Below, in pieces: positions 23,826-33,708 of a stretch of 64,000 bases of DNA. Below the pieces are notes generated by a model that saw only the letters and a program-made list of their open reading frames with translations, was not told the DNA's origin and ran no database searches. Position 1 is the stretch's first letter. Every line of letters starts with the position of its first letter. The position numbers and the translations under genes are program-made. The DNA comes from Pisolithus tinctorius (lineage: Eukaryota; Basidiomycota; Agaricomycetes; Boletales; Pisolithaceae), in the NCBI GenBank assembly GCA_024663395.1, contig JANFAH010000021.1:1168662-1232661 (forward strand), written 5' to 3'.

Positions 23826-25663
23826 ATGTCAGCGTTCCCTTCGTGCATTCTTCCTTCTGAGCATGATCCTCGTCAATGGAGCAAATGGAAACGGTGGGCG
23901 ATAGCCCTCATAATCTGGAACCTCATTGCTCCGATGTAAGGCATTCAACTTCGGTACCGTATTGGATTCCGAGCTGACGACAATCGTTCTCTCAGTGGAA
24001 TAGCGAGCACGTTCTATGTGAGCTTGTAGAAGCTCATGGTACCCTTTTCTTTGCACTCATCAGTCATTCTATGTGTAGTCTGGAGTGCAAGGCCAGATAC
24101 AGGAAGAGTTTGGCACATCGAATACCCTCGCGACTTTAGGCGTGGGTTTATACAATCTCGTGAGCTTAGCCTGTCTCCCCTGTATTTTTTATTCCAATGC
24201 TCCTCCTAGGGTGCTGTATTTGGAGTACTCTTCGGAGGACCACTGAGTGAACTTTATGGCCGTCGGCCGGTATATATCATCTCGTCTATATGTTTCGTTG
24301 GTATGCACTTCTTCCCATTCTTTGATGAATATGCTGAGTTTTATCAGTCTTTAGTTTCGGTTCGACACGTTCACCAAATATAACCACTCTCTTGATCTGC
24401 CGGGCGTTCATGGGCCTACTCGGGAGTCCTGTCTTCTCGATCTATGGCGGTTCAGTGACGGACCTTTTTACGCCGGAAGAGCGGGGTCCTGTGGCTGCAT
24501 TATTTACACTCGTGTTACAAGGTGCCCCAACAATCGGTCCTGTTCCGTCATCTTTTTTACGGCCCTTCTTCCCTTGGAGGCGGTTACTCGATTTTATAAC
24601 CATCTGGGGTGGGGTTCTCGCTGCTACCACAATATTGTTTGTCCCCGAAACCGAGCCTGAAACAATTCGAAGGAAGATAGCCGAATCCGAAGATGTCGTC
24701 CCAGATATCAAAGAAATAAATCCCTCCGACAAGTGGACCAAAGCACTACTTACGCCGATCAGTGAGCGCCTTTTCTCCAATTCATCTGCTTATATCAGGT
24801 GCTCATCTACCTTCCCTTTCGTCTAGCCATACTGTGTAATGAGCCTATCATGATCTGGACTACGCTGTACCACTCCTTTGTCTTTGGGCTCTTATTCCTT
24901 CTCCTCGAAGTGCGTAGGCTGTTACCTTTTCTTTTCTTCTCTTTTTTTTTCAGAATCAAATTGATTTTTTCCTCAGGCGTACCCATATATCTACGACACT
25001 TATTATTCGATGTCGCGAGAACAAGCAGGTCTGGTCTTCATTGCCCCATTCATTGGGAATGTGCTTGGCGTTCTCGTATACTTTGGATACCATAAACCGC
25101 TGTACGAAGCGCGCCAGCGCAGAATCCAGGCCGAATCAGGTGGCAAATCAGAGATTGAGCCCGAAGCTCATCTACCCGGTGTTCTTCTTGCATCGCTTCT
25201 TACTCCGATCGGGTTATTTTGGTTGGCGTTTTCCGCAAAACCGGACACACACCATTTTTTCTCCATAATTTCTGGTGTTCCGATTGGAATGGGAATGATC
25301 CTCTTGCAACTCTCGTTGTTCAACTACTACATTGACCTTTACCCAACGATGTCGGCGTCCGCTATCGCCGCAAACACTGCCGTCCGGAATATCGTAGTGA
25401 CCATCATGCCGAGCGCCGGGGTGCCACTATACACTTCTTTGGGTATACGCAATGCGAATCTGCTGTTGGCATGCATCAGCTGTATGGGACTCCCAACTGC
25501 TGTTATTCTGTATGTCTTCGGAAGAAGACTTCGGGCGGCAAGCAGATGGGCCAAACAGACCACAGATATTGGCCTGCTTCCGCAAATGAGCATCGAGGCC
25601 GCTGCCCCTTTGCTTGCACAATCCCCTCGAAATCACTACGGAGGAACCCGTTCCTCCGAGTAG
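23826..25663 (+). CDS. MFS transporter, DHA1 drug/polyamine type, copy A
   Basis: Proton-coupled efflux or polyamine-type transporter of the plasma membrane, substrate unknown. Seven exons can be followed. Exon 1 starts MSAFPSC at 23,826 and contains DPRQWSKWKRW, the usual cytoplasmic lead into TM1. The third exon shows TLATLGVGLYNL. The fourth exon has GVLFGGPLSELYGRRPVYI, the MFS motif A. The fifth (24,39x-24,75x) has ICRAFMGLLGSPVFSIYGGS, TPEERG, and the central-loop entry FVPETEPETIRRKIAE. The sixth has MIWTTLYHSFVFGLLF. The seventh (about 24,979-25,663) has FIAPFIGNVLGVLVYF and the C-terminal MFS helices, ending GGTRSSE. Introns are 45-70 nt and all joins keep the frame; total near 490-500 aa, normal for DHA1. 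No defect was seen, so A and B are probably both functional. Confidence 0.85.
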
Positions 25664-25832
25664 AAGTGTCACGAGTTATGATACTTGTTTTCCGTTTAAC
25701 GTCCTTACGAACTCGATGTGCCACGTCACGACTTTAAACTTCAACTCCATCGTTTACCAAAGAAAATCTCAAATCGGATAGTACTCCTTATTGTAAGTGT
25801 ATAGTTTCGCAGTCTAAGATAGCCTTGGGTGG

Positions 25833-26147
25833 TTAGACATGCTTTGTACTCATCTGGCAGTAGGTTCCTTCGTACCTATACGGATTGTTTTGTAAATTTG
25901 CCACACCAGAATACACGCCATTGTCGAGCAGCGCACCAATACCGGAGGGAAATGGAAAGATGGTGATAGTAAACTGCATCACGAGTCCGGCACCTGTCCG
26001 AGGCACTGACGGCGATGGACGTACCACAAACACAACAGGAGCTGCTCCTGCTCTCAATTCGTCTGACGATTGTTCAAGATATGACACACTTTTTGAGGTT
26101 TCTGTAGAGCCTTTCAATCGCACGGCGATTCTTGACGCCCCATACAA
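25833..26147 (-). CDS. Conserved tail ORF of unknown function, copy A
   Basis: Minus-strand 104-codon frame downstream of MFS gene A. Its C-terminal part (LLDNGVYSGVANLQNNP) is recognisable in copy B (LLDNGMYFGVADLQNNP, within 35,681-35,944), but the N-terminal part differs and contains an indel in B. It could be the 3' end of a lost gene convergent with the MFS gene. No domain recognised. Confidence 0.3.
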   Translation of the reverse strand: MYGASRIAVRLKGSTETSKSVSYLEQSSDELRAGAAPVVFVVRPSPSVPRTGAGLVMQFTITIFPFPSGIGALLDNGVYSGVANLQNNPYRYEGTYCQMSTKHV

Positions 26148-26279
26148 GCTTGTCTTTTCCCTGTCATGTCGTTTCTCAAGAAATTTCGTAGTATTGTGAG
26201 TTGAAATGCTTTCGTTTCAACCATCGTGTGCGCTAGCAAGGTCGATTCGTATGGGAATAATAGTTTGAGCTACGGCTCC

Positions 26280-27130
26280 GGTGGGCCTCCCTCCAGTCTT
26301 AGGGCGCAGTAATTTCAGAACTGCAAGTGTGCCAAGCACGGAGCAGTTTTCCTGGGACGGTGATCTGCCAGCTGTCTCAATTCACCGAGGTGGAAGCTGG
26401 AAGTTTTACGAAGGGCCCTTCGAGTGCCACCACCAAACCAAGGTCTCCTATGAAGCTTCAAGCTACTTTGGACTCTTCCCAGTCATGAAACGACCCACCC
26501 AGGAAATGGAGAAAAGTAGTTTTTCCCTTCCCCCCCCCCAGTTCTGCGCTCGAAGCGTCCATTTTTCCCGGCCAAGTCGTTCCGGTGTTGGATGCGCGAG
26601 GAGGTTCTGGGAGTAGGAAGATAGGCAGTGCTTGACTCGAGATTGTGGAAGAAAGCTCAAATTTAATCAAGACACGAGATACTGTTAGAGTCCAGTGGCC
26701 TTCAAGGAGAATCGACGAGGTGGCAAGCGATGGACTTTTTTTTTTGGAGTACGGCATGCAGGAAATCACCAGTGGTGGGTACGTACATAACATATCTTTG
26801 ACTAGCGTAGAACCACACGGGCAACCACCAAAAATAAATTAGCTGACACTGCTCTCGAGGAGGGGAACTAACAGTATAGTGGCTGTCAAGACCCAAAAGA
26901 CGTGTTTATGAGCTTGGTTCCTGCTGCCAAGCCTGTCCTGTGCGGAGTTTGAGCAAACCACACCACTTTTGCACCAGAACTTCTGACGCCTTCAATCCAC
27001 TGCACCCCTTGCACTGGCAGGTTCTATTCAGGTATCATCTCATTGAAGCGCAGGCAACAAAGACCAGAAATTCTTGGGACGTTTTTCTCACACCCATTCG
27101 CCTACCTTAGACATAGGATTGCCTACTAGT
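26280..27130. repeat. Partial extra copy of the duplicated family (between A and B)
   Basis: About 850 bp that matches copy C near 61,190-61,910 better than it matches A or B. Shared landmarks are AAGCTTCAAGCTACTTTGG (26,450s) against AAGCTTCAAGCTGCTTTGG (61,270s), CAGGAAATGGAGAAA, CTGCGCTCGAAGCGTCCAT, and TTGAAGCGCAGGCAACAA against TTGGAGCGCAGGCAACAA. It contains no small gene, FRE or MFS part. No intact ORF. Confidence 0.7.
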
Positions 27131-27487
27131 TTCTACACACGGCAGCTGCACGGCGGACCCTCGACTCCAATTTTTTCTTGAAGTTACTTCAGCGCCCTTA
27201 AGAACCTAAGTCACTGTGGCTGCTGACAGCTCAAGGCCAAAACGAAATGGATATATTTTAGTTTTCAAGATAAGGGTTTATACGTCAAGGTACAGGTGAT
27301 TAGCGATGCACGCATGATGAGGCAATGATACAAAGCCTATCAAGGACAGGGTCAAGAGTATTTCTTCGCTGTCGTCGAGCCCGTTTTCTTGGCTGTCGTC
27401 GAGTCTGTTGATGGGGGCATAAGTCATCGAGAATGTGGTCCGAGGGAATCAACCAGCCGTGCTTGGTGTACTTATGCGCATTCTTAT

Positions 27488-27976
27488 TCACGGCTGGCGG
27501 CCTACAAAAAAGTAACCCGCCAGCGTCAACTGCCAATACCCATGCAAGACGTCGACAAGAGTACCTCTTTGATTTCCCTCCACTCTGCCTCGCACATCAG
27601 TACTAAGGGCACGTCGAAGTTGGATGACGTCTGTGACCTCACCTACTCTCGGGTTGCTTGGGTTCGGCGGGTGGAGTGACACGTCTATGAACCAGCGAAT
27701 TCGCATCTGGTTGGAGCTAGAAAGATGATACCTACGCGTAACAGTTTTCCGATGCCTTACAGGGTACAATTTTGGCAACAGCCATTGTTTTGCATTCGGT
27801 GGGCTGTTCGTATGAATCACTGCTGTACCATAGCAGTTAATGCCAAGATACAGTGAGGGTCCAATGAACTTACCAATCTTCGGGGGGCATGATCGATGAC
27901 AAGAGTAGGGGTGCAGTTCGAGACTGAGCTCGGGGTAAGCATTGGGGGCTGTACCACAGCAGGTCATCCAAAACAA
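27488..27976 (-). CDS. Unidentified minus-strand ORF shared with copy A
   Basis: A 162-codon frame; its middle (HPPNPSNPRVGEVTDVIQ, later GYWQLTLAGYF) aligns with a 102-codon minus-strand frame in copy A at 15,878-16,186 (HPPNPGSLRVGEVTDIIQ, GCWQLTLTCYF). The frame is preserved between the copies in this part despite DNA drift, which hints at coding, but no domain is recognisable and the ends differ. Confidence 0.3.
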   Translation of the reverse strand: MFWMTCCGTAPNAYPELSLELHPYSCHRSCPPKIGKFIGPSLYLGINCYGTAVIHTNSPPNAKQWLLPKLYPVRHRKTVTRRYHLSSSNQMRIRWFIDVSLHPPNPSNPRVGEVTDVIQLRRALSTDVRGRVEGNQRGTLVDVLHGYWQLTLAGYFFVGRQP

Positions 27977-28909
27977 GCAGGTAGGCCGTGGCCTGCGGTT
28001 GCTTCAGCTTCTCCTGTCTCGGACGGCGACAGTAACACTAGCAAGTTACCACTGATCAGGTTTGGCTCTTGCCACTGTCGTTCATCAGGACTTGTACTAT
28101 CACCAGTCAAAACTTATCGTTTCGATCAACTGACGGCGGCGGCGATCGCCGCTCAACCCATACAAGAAATCCCTGAACTCCTTCCGTAGTACGACTTGTG
28201 AAAGCCTTCGCTGCATAGCAAAGGAGGCGGTGAGTTCCCTCACGACACCGTTACGCCCTACGTACATATGCGTAGCACCATCAGTTGGCGAAGCGAAGGA
28301 CTTGCGTCGAACGTCGAACGAGACCATAAATGTGAGGTTCGGGGAAATGAGCGCAAAATTCACATAACAAAGCAAGTCCATGAGTCTGATGGTGAGTGCT
28401 CTTAGTGATGGTGGAATCCCCTAAAATGTTTAGCGTTTGAAGTACCCACCCGTTAGGCGACCTTACTCATCTAACACGACTCCATGGATTAGTGCGACTT
28501 GGCCCTCACTACTGCTAGGAAATTCCTCACAAAAGGCGGAGGATCAGAGGACTGGCAGGGCTCAAAGTCCGGTTTTGATAGTCCTCGGGGAAATAAAATC
28601 CAGATGCACCAATTGAGGTACTCATCACGTGTGGAGATTCGCTCTTTAACAGCACAGGGTGCATCGGAAAAGCCGGGGATCGGAAGGTATTGCCTTGTTT
28701 GAGAGCGAAAGTAATGGGGAGAAGGGGGAATGAGAGGATCAACATGCATTGCAGGACGATACGATTCTTGCGTGTTGTTCCCATGTTGCAAATTTGAATG
28801 CATGACAATGGCGAGTTGAGAGCAAGGGCGATCTGCGAGTTGTTTCAATTTATCGAGATGTGAGTTGGGGTCGTCAACGATGCCACTCGATTGGCACCAT
28901 CAAACTAAA

Positions 28910-29953
28910 TTATGGCCCATACCCTTGCCAGGCCTTGAGTTTCTTCGAACTCCCCCCGCTGCGCCCAGGAGGGTAGCCTCCCGGGCCAGTGGATAGAGCA
29001 GTTTTCCTTCCCCCATTTCCCAGTTCCAAGTATATCTTCCAGATGTCACAACGATCACGATGGGTGCGCGAGGGGGACTCTGCAGGTGGAAAAAGGGCTA
29101 GACCCGGGAGGCGAAAGACAGTTTGGATTGAACAGGGAGAGGTGGAGTACAATAGCTTGGGACACTCCTTCCAATTCGATGAGGTGGGATTTGAAAAAAT
29201 TTTAAGCGGGACTGGGGCCAAGTGTGGCATGTCAAGTTTAAGTTGCTGGCTATTTCGCGGGATCTTCGACAACGGGGAAGAACATGCAAATAATTGCGGA
29301 GAAAACAATGAATATTTCGCTCTTGACGAGGGGGCAGTCCAGGAAAAAGATATTGATACTATTGCCGTTGTCAAGAGACATGTTTGTCTGTTTAAGAAGT
29401 CCACCAATCGAACCCTTCGGCGTTTAATTTGCGGAGTTCGTGCGAGTGCTCGGCGATGGTCAGCAGACTTGCACCATTTTTGCACCAGACCATTCCAGAA
29501 TCCAGCCCAAGTTTTTGACCTCCTGAACATCCTCTTGCAGATTTGAAACGACTGCCCCTTCAACCGCGATGCTCGAGCCTTAGTTCGTCGAAGCGTTGGG
29601 GGCATCGCAAAAGGAACAACGGAGACTCTTGGAGAACTTTTATCGCACACATCAAATCTTCTGTTTAGGACAGAATTTTTCGAGTCGACCATCTGCACAC
29701 GATAGCGCACGTTAGCAACTTTAACGTCAGGGAGGGGGTCACCGAAATCTTGTCCAGCTCCGGTTGGTGCGCTTCGCGACAAACGCAGTGGTGATACTTC
29801 GTTATGGAAAATACGCGGGTCTGGCTCATCGCAGAACTTACTTGATGCACGCCAATACACACTGGCATATCCCACTTTAGCTTCTTGATCCTTCAGGAGG
29901 GCGGATATGACAACTGGCCAAGGGCAGTGGCCATTGGGAGTCCCACAGCGCAT
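28910..29953 (-). CDS. Uninterrupted 347-codon ORF of unknown function, copy B
   Basis: Long open frame on the minus strand, rich in Arg/Ser/Pro and without known motifs. The best-conserved part, shared with copy A (19,071-19,355), contains SKFCDEPDP, DFGDPLPDVKVA and RYRVQMVDSK. Copy C (61,988-62,248) shares VLWRASS-FCD only. A conserved GTAAGTTCTGCGATGAG in all copies may be a real intron donor, which would mean the long frame is partly intronic. Low-complexity C-terminal half is probably not coding. Confidence 0.3.
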   Translation of the reverse strand: MRCGTPNGHCPWPVVISALLKDQEAKVGYASVYWRASSKFCDEPDPRIFHNEVSPLRLSRSAPTGAGQDFGDPLPDVKVANVRYRVQMVDSKNSVLNRRFDVCDKSSPRVSVVPFAMPPTLRRTKARASRLKGQSFQICKRMFRRSKTWAGFWNGLVQKWCKSADHRRALARTPQIKRRRVRLVDFLNRQTCLLTTAIVSISFSWTAPSSRAKYSLFSPQLFACSSPLSKIPRNSQQLKLDMPHLAPVPLKIFSNPTSSNWKECPKLLYSTSPCSIQTVFRLPGLALFPPAESPSRTHRDRCDIWKIYLELGNGGRKTALSTGPGGYPPGRSGGSSKKLKAWQGYGP

Positions 29954-30160
29954 GCACGATTAGTGAGTGTCTTGGTTCACTCAATCATACACCAGTCATG
30001 ATTGATGAGGGTATTGACACGGCCTTGGTTGACGGACAGATTTCTTGTTGGGATTTCTCTGTTGTGAACAGTTTCTTCGCGGCGTCTTCGTCTTCTACCC
30101 ACACCAAGGGGGATGAAAGAATCTTTGCGGCATTTGAGGACACGACTTGCCTTGACGTTA

Positions 30161-30203
30161 GCGTGACGTGACATATGCCCCTTTTTCACATGTCACGTCA
30201 CGC
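30161..30203. promoter_or_regulatory. Perfect 14-bp inverted repeat with TGACGTGA arms (copy B)
   Basis: Arm GCGTGACGTGACAT at 30,161-30,174 and exact reverse complement at 30,190-30,203, 15-nt loop, 774 bp upstream of the small gene of copy B. Counterpart of the repeats at 19,684 and 62,483. Confidence 0.6.
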
Positions 30204-30520
30204 AACTTCGGACCCGGCTAACTATCGTGTTTGCAACAGGGCACTATAGGATGGAGTATGGCATGTATATTGGCGAAAACCATGTACAGAGAGGAGAGCT
30301 TGACGATGATATTTCGTCATGCGTTCGGGTTTTGGCCAGAGCCAGAGGATCCAGTATGGTGCAATGACCCACCCGGTACAACTGGCACCAGCGGGGAAGC
30401 AAACTGCTGTGCCATTCCAGGTTAACGGTAACGACTGTCAGAAACCTACTTACGATAACTTTAGGAGGGTTCATGTTGCAAGGTCATTCTGGAAGGATAG
30501 TCAGGTGGTCTGGTGTGATC

Positions 30521-30547
30521 GTGGACGTGGACGTGGACGTGGACGTC
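30521..30547 (+). repeat. Short GTGGAC hexamer repeat, copy B only
   Basis: Four GTGGAC-type units in a row where copy A has a single GTTGAC. A small slippage expansion after the duplication. Confidence 0.7.
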
Positions 30548-30934
30548 GCTCCGAATGTCTGGCAACGAAGGTAACTTGGAGTTTAACCCAGGAGGAGGTC
30601 TCGCATTGGATTTGAACGTAGCCAGGGTTTTCCGGATACTACCACGGAAACAGATCGTATGTGGACCCACTCCATGGTACTTGAAATGTGAATTCGAATA
30701 AGCGCCAGTGCCGCCGCTATTAGGCTCCGGCTTCGAGGTCCCACTGACCCTGGCAGGGTCTCAGATGGCTGGACAACTTAGTTTATGCACGCATCGTTCC
30801 CTTCTTTTTTATTCTCCTCCCCTTTCTATTGCATATTTCAGCCCCGTTTGGCTGCCTAAATTTTAGGCGTCGCGCGGGGTTTGTGGTATCTTCTGTTTTT
30901 CTTTCTTTCACCCTACAGATTTTTCTTCGCACTT

Positions 30935-31415
30935 ATGGATTCGGGAAGACTGCCCACCTACAGGTCCTCGTACTTATTTAGGTTCCATCCGTATGCAAGG
31001 GTCAAGCCTTCTGCCCGCGAGAGAGTGACGGTAGGTGCTGGCAGTAGTTCATAGCTCGCATGCTGATGGTGACTAGGCCGTGCTGTACACCTCTGACGAC
31101 GACAATCTTTTATCCAACGAACAAGGCTTTGTCCCGTCGTATCAAACTGCCGTCCCAGACTCTGTAAGGTCTTAGTGACATTCCCAAATATCCGTGTGCT
31201 GATCTCCTTGGCTCGAGAAGCCCTCTAGCATCATTGCTCGGAACCTGGACGATGCTGTCAACGTCATGCACTCCGTCGATGATCCCCGGCGGAAGCCGGG
31301 CATGTCCATCCTAGTGGTTGTAAGTACAGTTATTTTCATTGCAGAATGAATGTCGTCATGTATTGCGTAGGACCTAGCGTTGTTGATGTGTCGCAAGCCA
31401 CCCTCTACCGCTTGA
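30935..31415 (+). CDS. Small four-exon gene of unknown function, copy B (109 aa)
   Basis: Exons 30935-31030, 31077-31163, 31218-31319 and 31371-31415, lengths 96/87/102/45 nt, phase 0 throughout, stop TGA. Introns are 46, 54 and 51 nt with GTAGGT, GTAAGG and GTAAGT donors, normal for this genome; this is the best-looking copy. Exon 1 differs from copy A mainly at silent positions; the core SSYLFRFHPY and PSARERV is unchanged. Exon 3 contains ARNLDDAVNVMHSVDDP. The final exon gives LALLMCRKPPSTA. No known domain; cytosolic or nuclear location is likely because no signal or membrane segment is seen, but that is inference. Confidence 0.68.
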
Positions 31416-32194
31416 TTATGAGTACGAAGGGCCAGTAATCCAGCTGCAACAGGGAAGATGAAACAACTTCTATCTCATTTCGTACATCTTTGTGACGTTC
31501 ATCCCATACCTACGTTCCCCTTGTCTAACCCTTGCTTTAGTCTAGCAACACAAGATGTCCGGACCTCTGGTGTACGGAAGCGTAGAATCCGCAGGCTGTT
31601 ATTTATGGCTATCGTCGAACGTTAGCAGTCCGCTTTAAGGACCTCTCCAGTGCCCTTGAAGTCGCTTTGCAGACTTGAAGCTTATGGAGAGGTGACACCG
31701 GGATGTACTGGCAGAAAGTCGGACTTATACTATCAAGTTGGGTATAGAAATTATGAAAGGTGACAAGTGATTTGACTAGGGCGAGTGACCGAAACAATGA
31801 ACTATTGGAACTAGAACTGCAACAGAGGCGAAAAGACGATAACATGCATAGTACAAGGGAAGGGATGAAAGCTATTCTGCCACGTTAGCAATTCATTCCG
31901 CAATGTTCCATACCTATTGATCGACTGTCTGGAAATTCCATTTCGGGTTCAAAAATGACATCGAAGGTTCACTTGTCCACGTTGATTCTGGCATTCATTC
32001 ACGGAGTAGCAGCACCCGATCGAGAGCTCGGAGACTAACAACTCTTCTAAGGATACGGATTTGTCTACTGTGTCCAGTGCTTTAGTGATACCCCGTTGTA
32101 AAGTGGCCCAACGACACGCACCATGTCGTACCCGATAGCGGGTGAATGCATGGTCCATGACCAGACATGGGGAGGCACGCCCCATATCCGAGGT

Positions 32195-32930
32195 CACTAC
32201 ATATCCGAACAATCATTTGCGATCGCAAGCGTAACGAAGACTCCTGAAGGTCTCGTGCTATTGTGTAAAACCGCCGATGGTTGGACCCGTACGAGACCGT
32301 GTGCTGGCTAACTGCATCTAGTACTTTGTCGATTCGAGGAAGCTGACTGTCAAGGTAACCCCTGGGAGAATACTCATATCCGATGGCGAATTATCGGCTG
32401 CACGAGCCTAATGGACAGAAATGTGTAACGGTGTGTAGATGACTTGTTGCAGGAGAGCAATGAATGATGTAGGAGGGGTGTCAAAGACGGTGAGACATTT
32501 TCCCCAAGGGAGAGAGGGATAAACGGGGGGTCTTGAACACCCTGTACGAGCTCCGACCTTCAGTGTGTTCGCGCCCTCTAAATCTGCTTGTGACATCATC
32601 AAGCACTGTGCAGGTTTAAGCCATCGCACGACATACCCGCACGAGGTCCTGAGGGCAAAGAAGGCCAAGGTAATGCCGCTCCCTCCGACAACAGACACTG
32701 CCGCAAAATAGCTTGCAAAAACCGAATGTCCAAGTCCTCCTGCGTATCAAACGCCGTTAACCTACCCTATTCTCGGAACCGCACACAGGTACTTTCGCGG
32801 TCTCGTGCAACATCCGCATCCGGAGTAAAGGCATCGACGGACATCACTGGCGTGATCGTGGGTGTATGTGGTCCCATCGGACTGGGTGACGAGGTTTCCC
32901 GCGTGTTACTGGCTGTTCCCCACTTGTAGA
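32195..32930 (+). pseudogene. Ferric reductase remnant, copy B, with internal inversion
   Basis: Plus-strand pieces: SFAIASVTKTPEGLVLLC (about 32,200-32,260), the partner of HPFTIASVTK in copy A, and the C-terminal GVIVGVCGPIGLGDEV (about 32,840-32,890). The piece that belongs between them, with the NAD-binding hallmark VVGGSGITLAFFALRTS, reads on the minus strand (32,408-32,698). This shows that about 0.5 kb has been flipped. The remnant cannot encode a working enzyme. Confidence 0.75.
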
Positions 32931-33656
32931 ATGTTTGGCTGGTAACTGAAGTGTAATTGAAAATGTCAAGCTGGCTTTGTAGAGGTCGAGTAATTATCTT
33001 GTTTTCGTGGAGCATACCGTGTTCCGGAAGAACTTGATCCCGTTTCATTCGCTGGACGTCTCCAGAACTTGTCTAGAACAGACCTTTTTCCGCGGCATTC
33101 CACTGGCTCCGCATTTCCAACCAGTGCGCTTCGAAAAGGATGTCCTGGTGGGCACTTTGCGTCACAAGTAGTATTAGTAAAGGGGAAGGCAGTAGTATTC
33201 GGGGGGTCGGATTTGGTTTGGGATCATTCTTTGACTATGCAGCTCCACTTTGTACACCTGGCGGGATCCTGTGGCTCGGAAACAGTAGATGTTAACGCCG
33301 GCGGTTTTATATGGGCCTATAGCATAATACTCACTGCCGCTCTAAATTCCAATAGGAAGAACGTCTGATCCGACGACTACCTGTTTCTGGAACCTTCTTC
33401 CTACAATGACCCCTCCTGAGACCAAGAGGAGCGCCGGTTCCATCGGTTTATTGCCGGGCAGACATGTCGGAACCGGCCGAGAGGTTGGACCTCTGGACCA
33501 CGGATCGAATCGGAAAACGCACGCAATGACTTCACCTTCGATCTAACCATACTCGCAAGGCCAGAGCAATTCTCAATTTCAACTTGCCGTGCGTTCCTTC
33601 GGTAGCCACTCGTATCCAACGGCTGGATTTCGATTATGGGAATGGCAGGGATGTGA

Positions 33657-33663
33657 TATAAAA
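33657..33663 (+). promoter_or_regulatory. TATA box of MFS gene B
   Basis: TATAAAA (context GATATAAAATGCACC) exactly 52 nt before the predicted ATG at 33,709, as in copy A. Confidence 0.65.
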
Positions 33664-33708
33664 TGCACCTACTGCGATGGCAGGAGTGCCAGGTTATCGG
33701 TCATAGCC

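Larger units (their letters stand above)
15560..26230. repeat. Segmental duplication copy A
   Basis: This block is collinear with 27,180-36,100 (copy B), recognisable at many points: AAGTCACCGTGGCTACTGACAG near 15,620 against AAGTCACTGTGGCTGCTGACAG near 27,210; the paired minus-strand ORFs sharing VGEVTDIIQ/VGEVTDVIQ (near 16,070 and 27,640); the 14-bp inverted repeats; the small four-exon gene; the ferric reductase remnant; the MFS transporter; and a shared 3' tail. Non-coding parts have drifted with many substitutions and indels, so the duplication is old. Limits are approximate. Copy A carries about 1.2 kb (roughly 16,400-17,560) that I cannot match in copy B. Confidence 0.85.
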
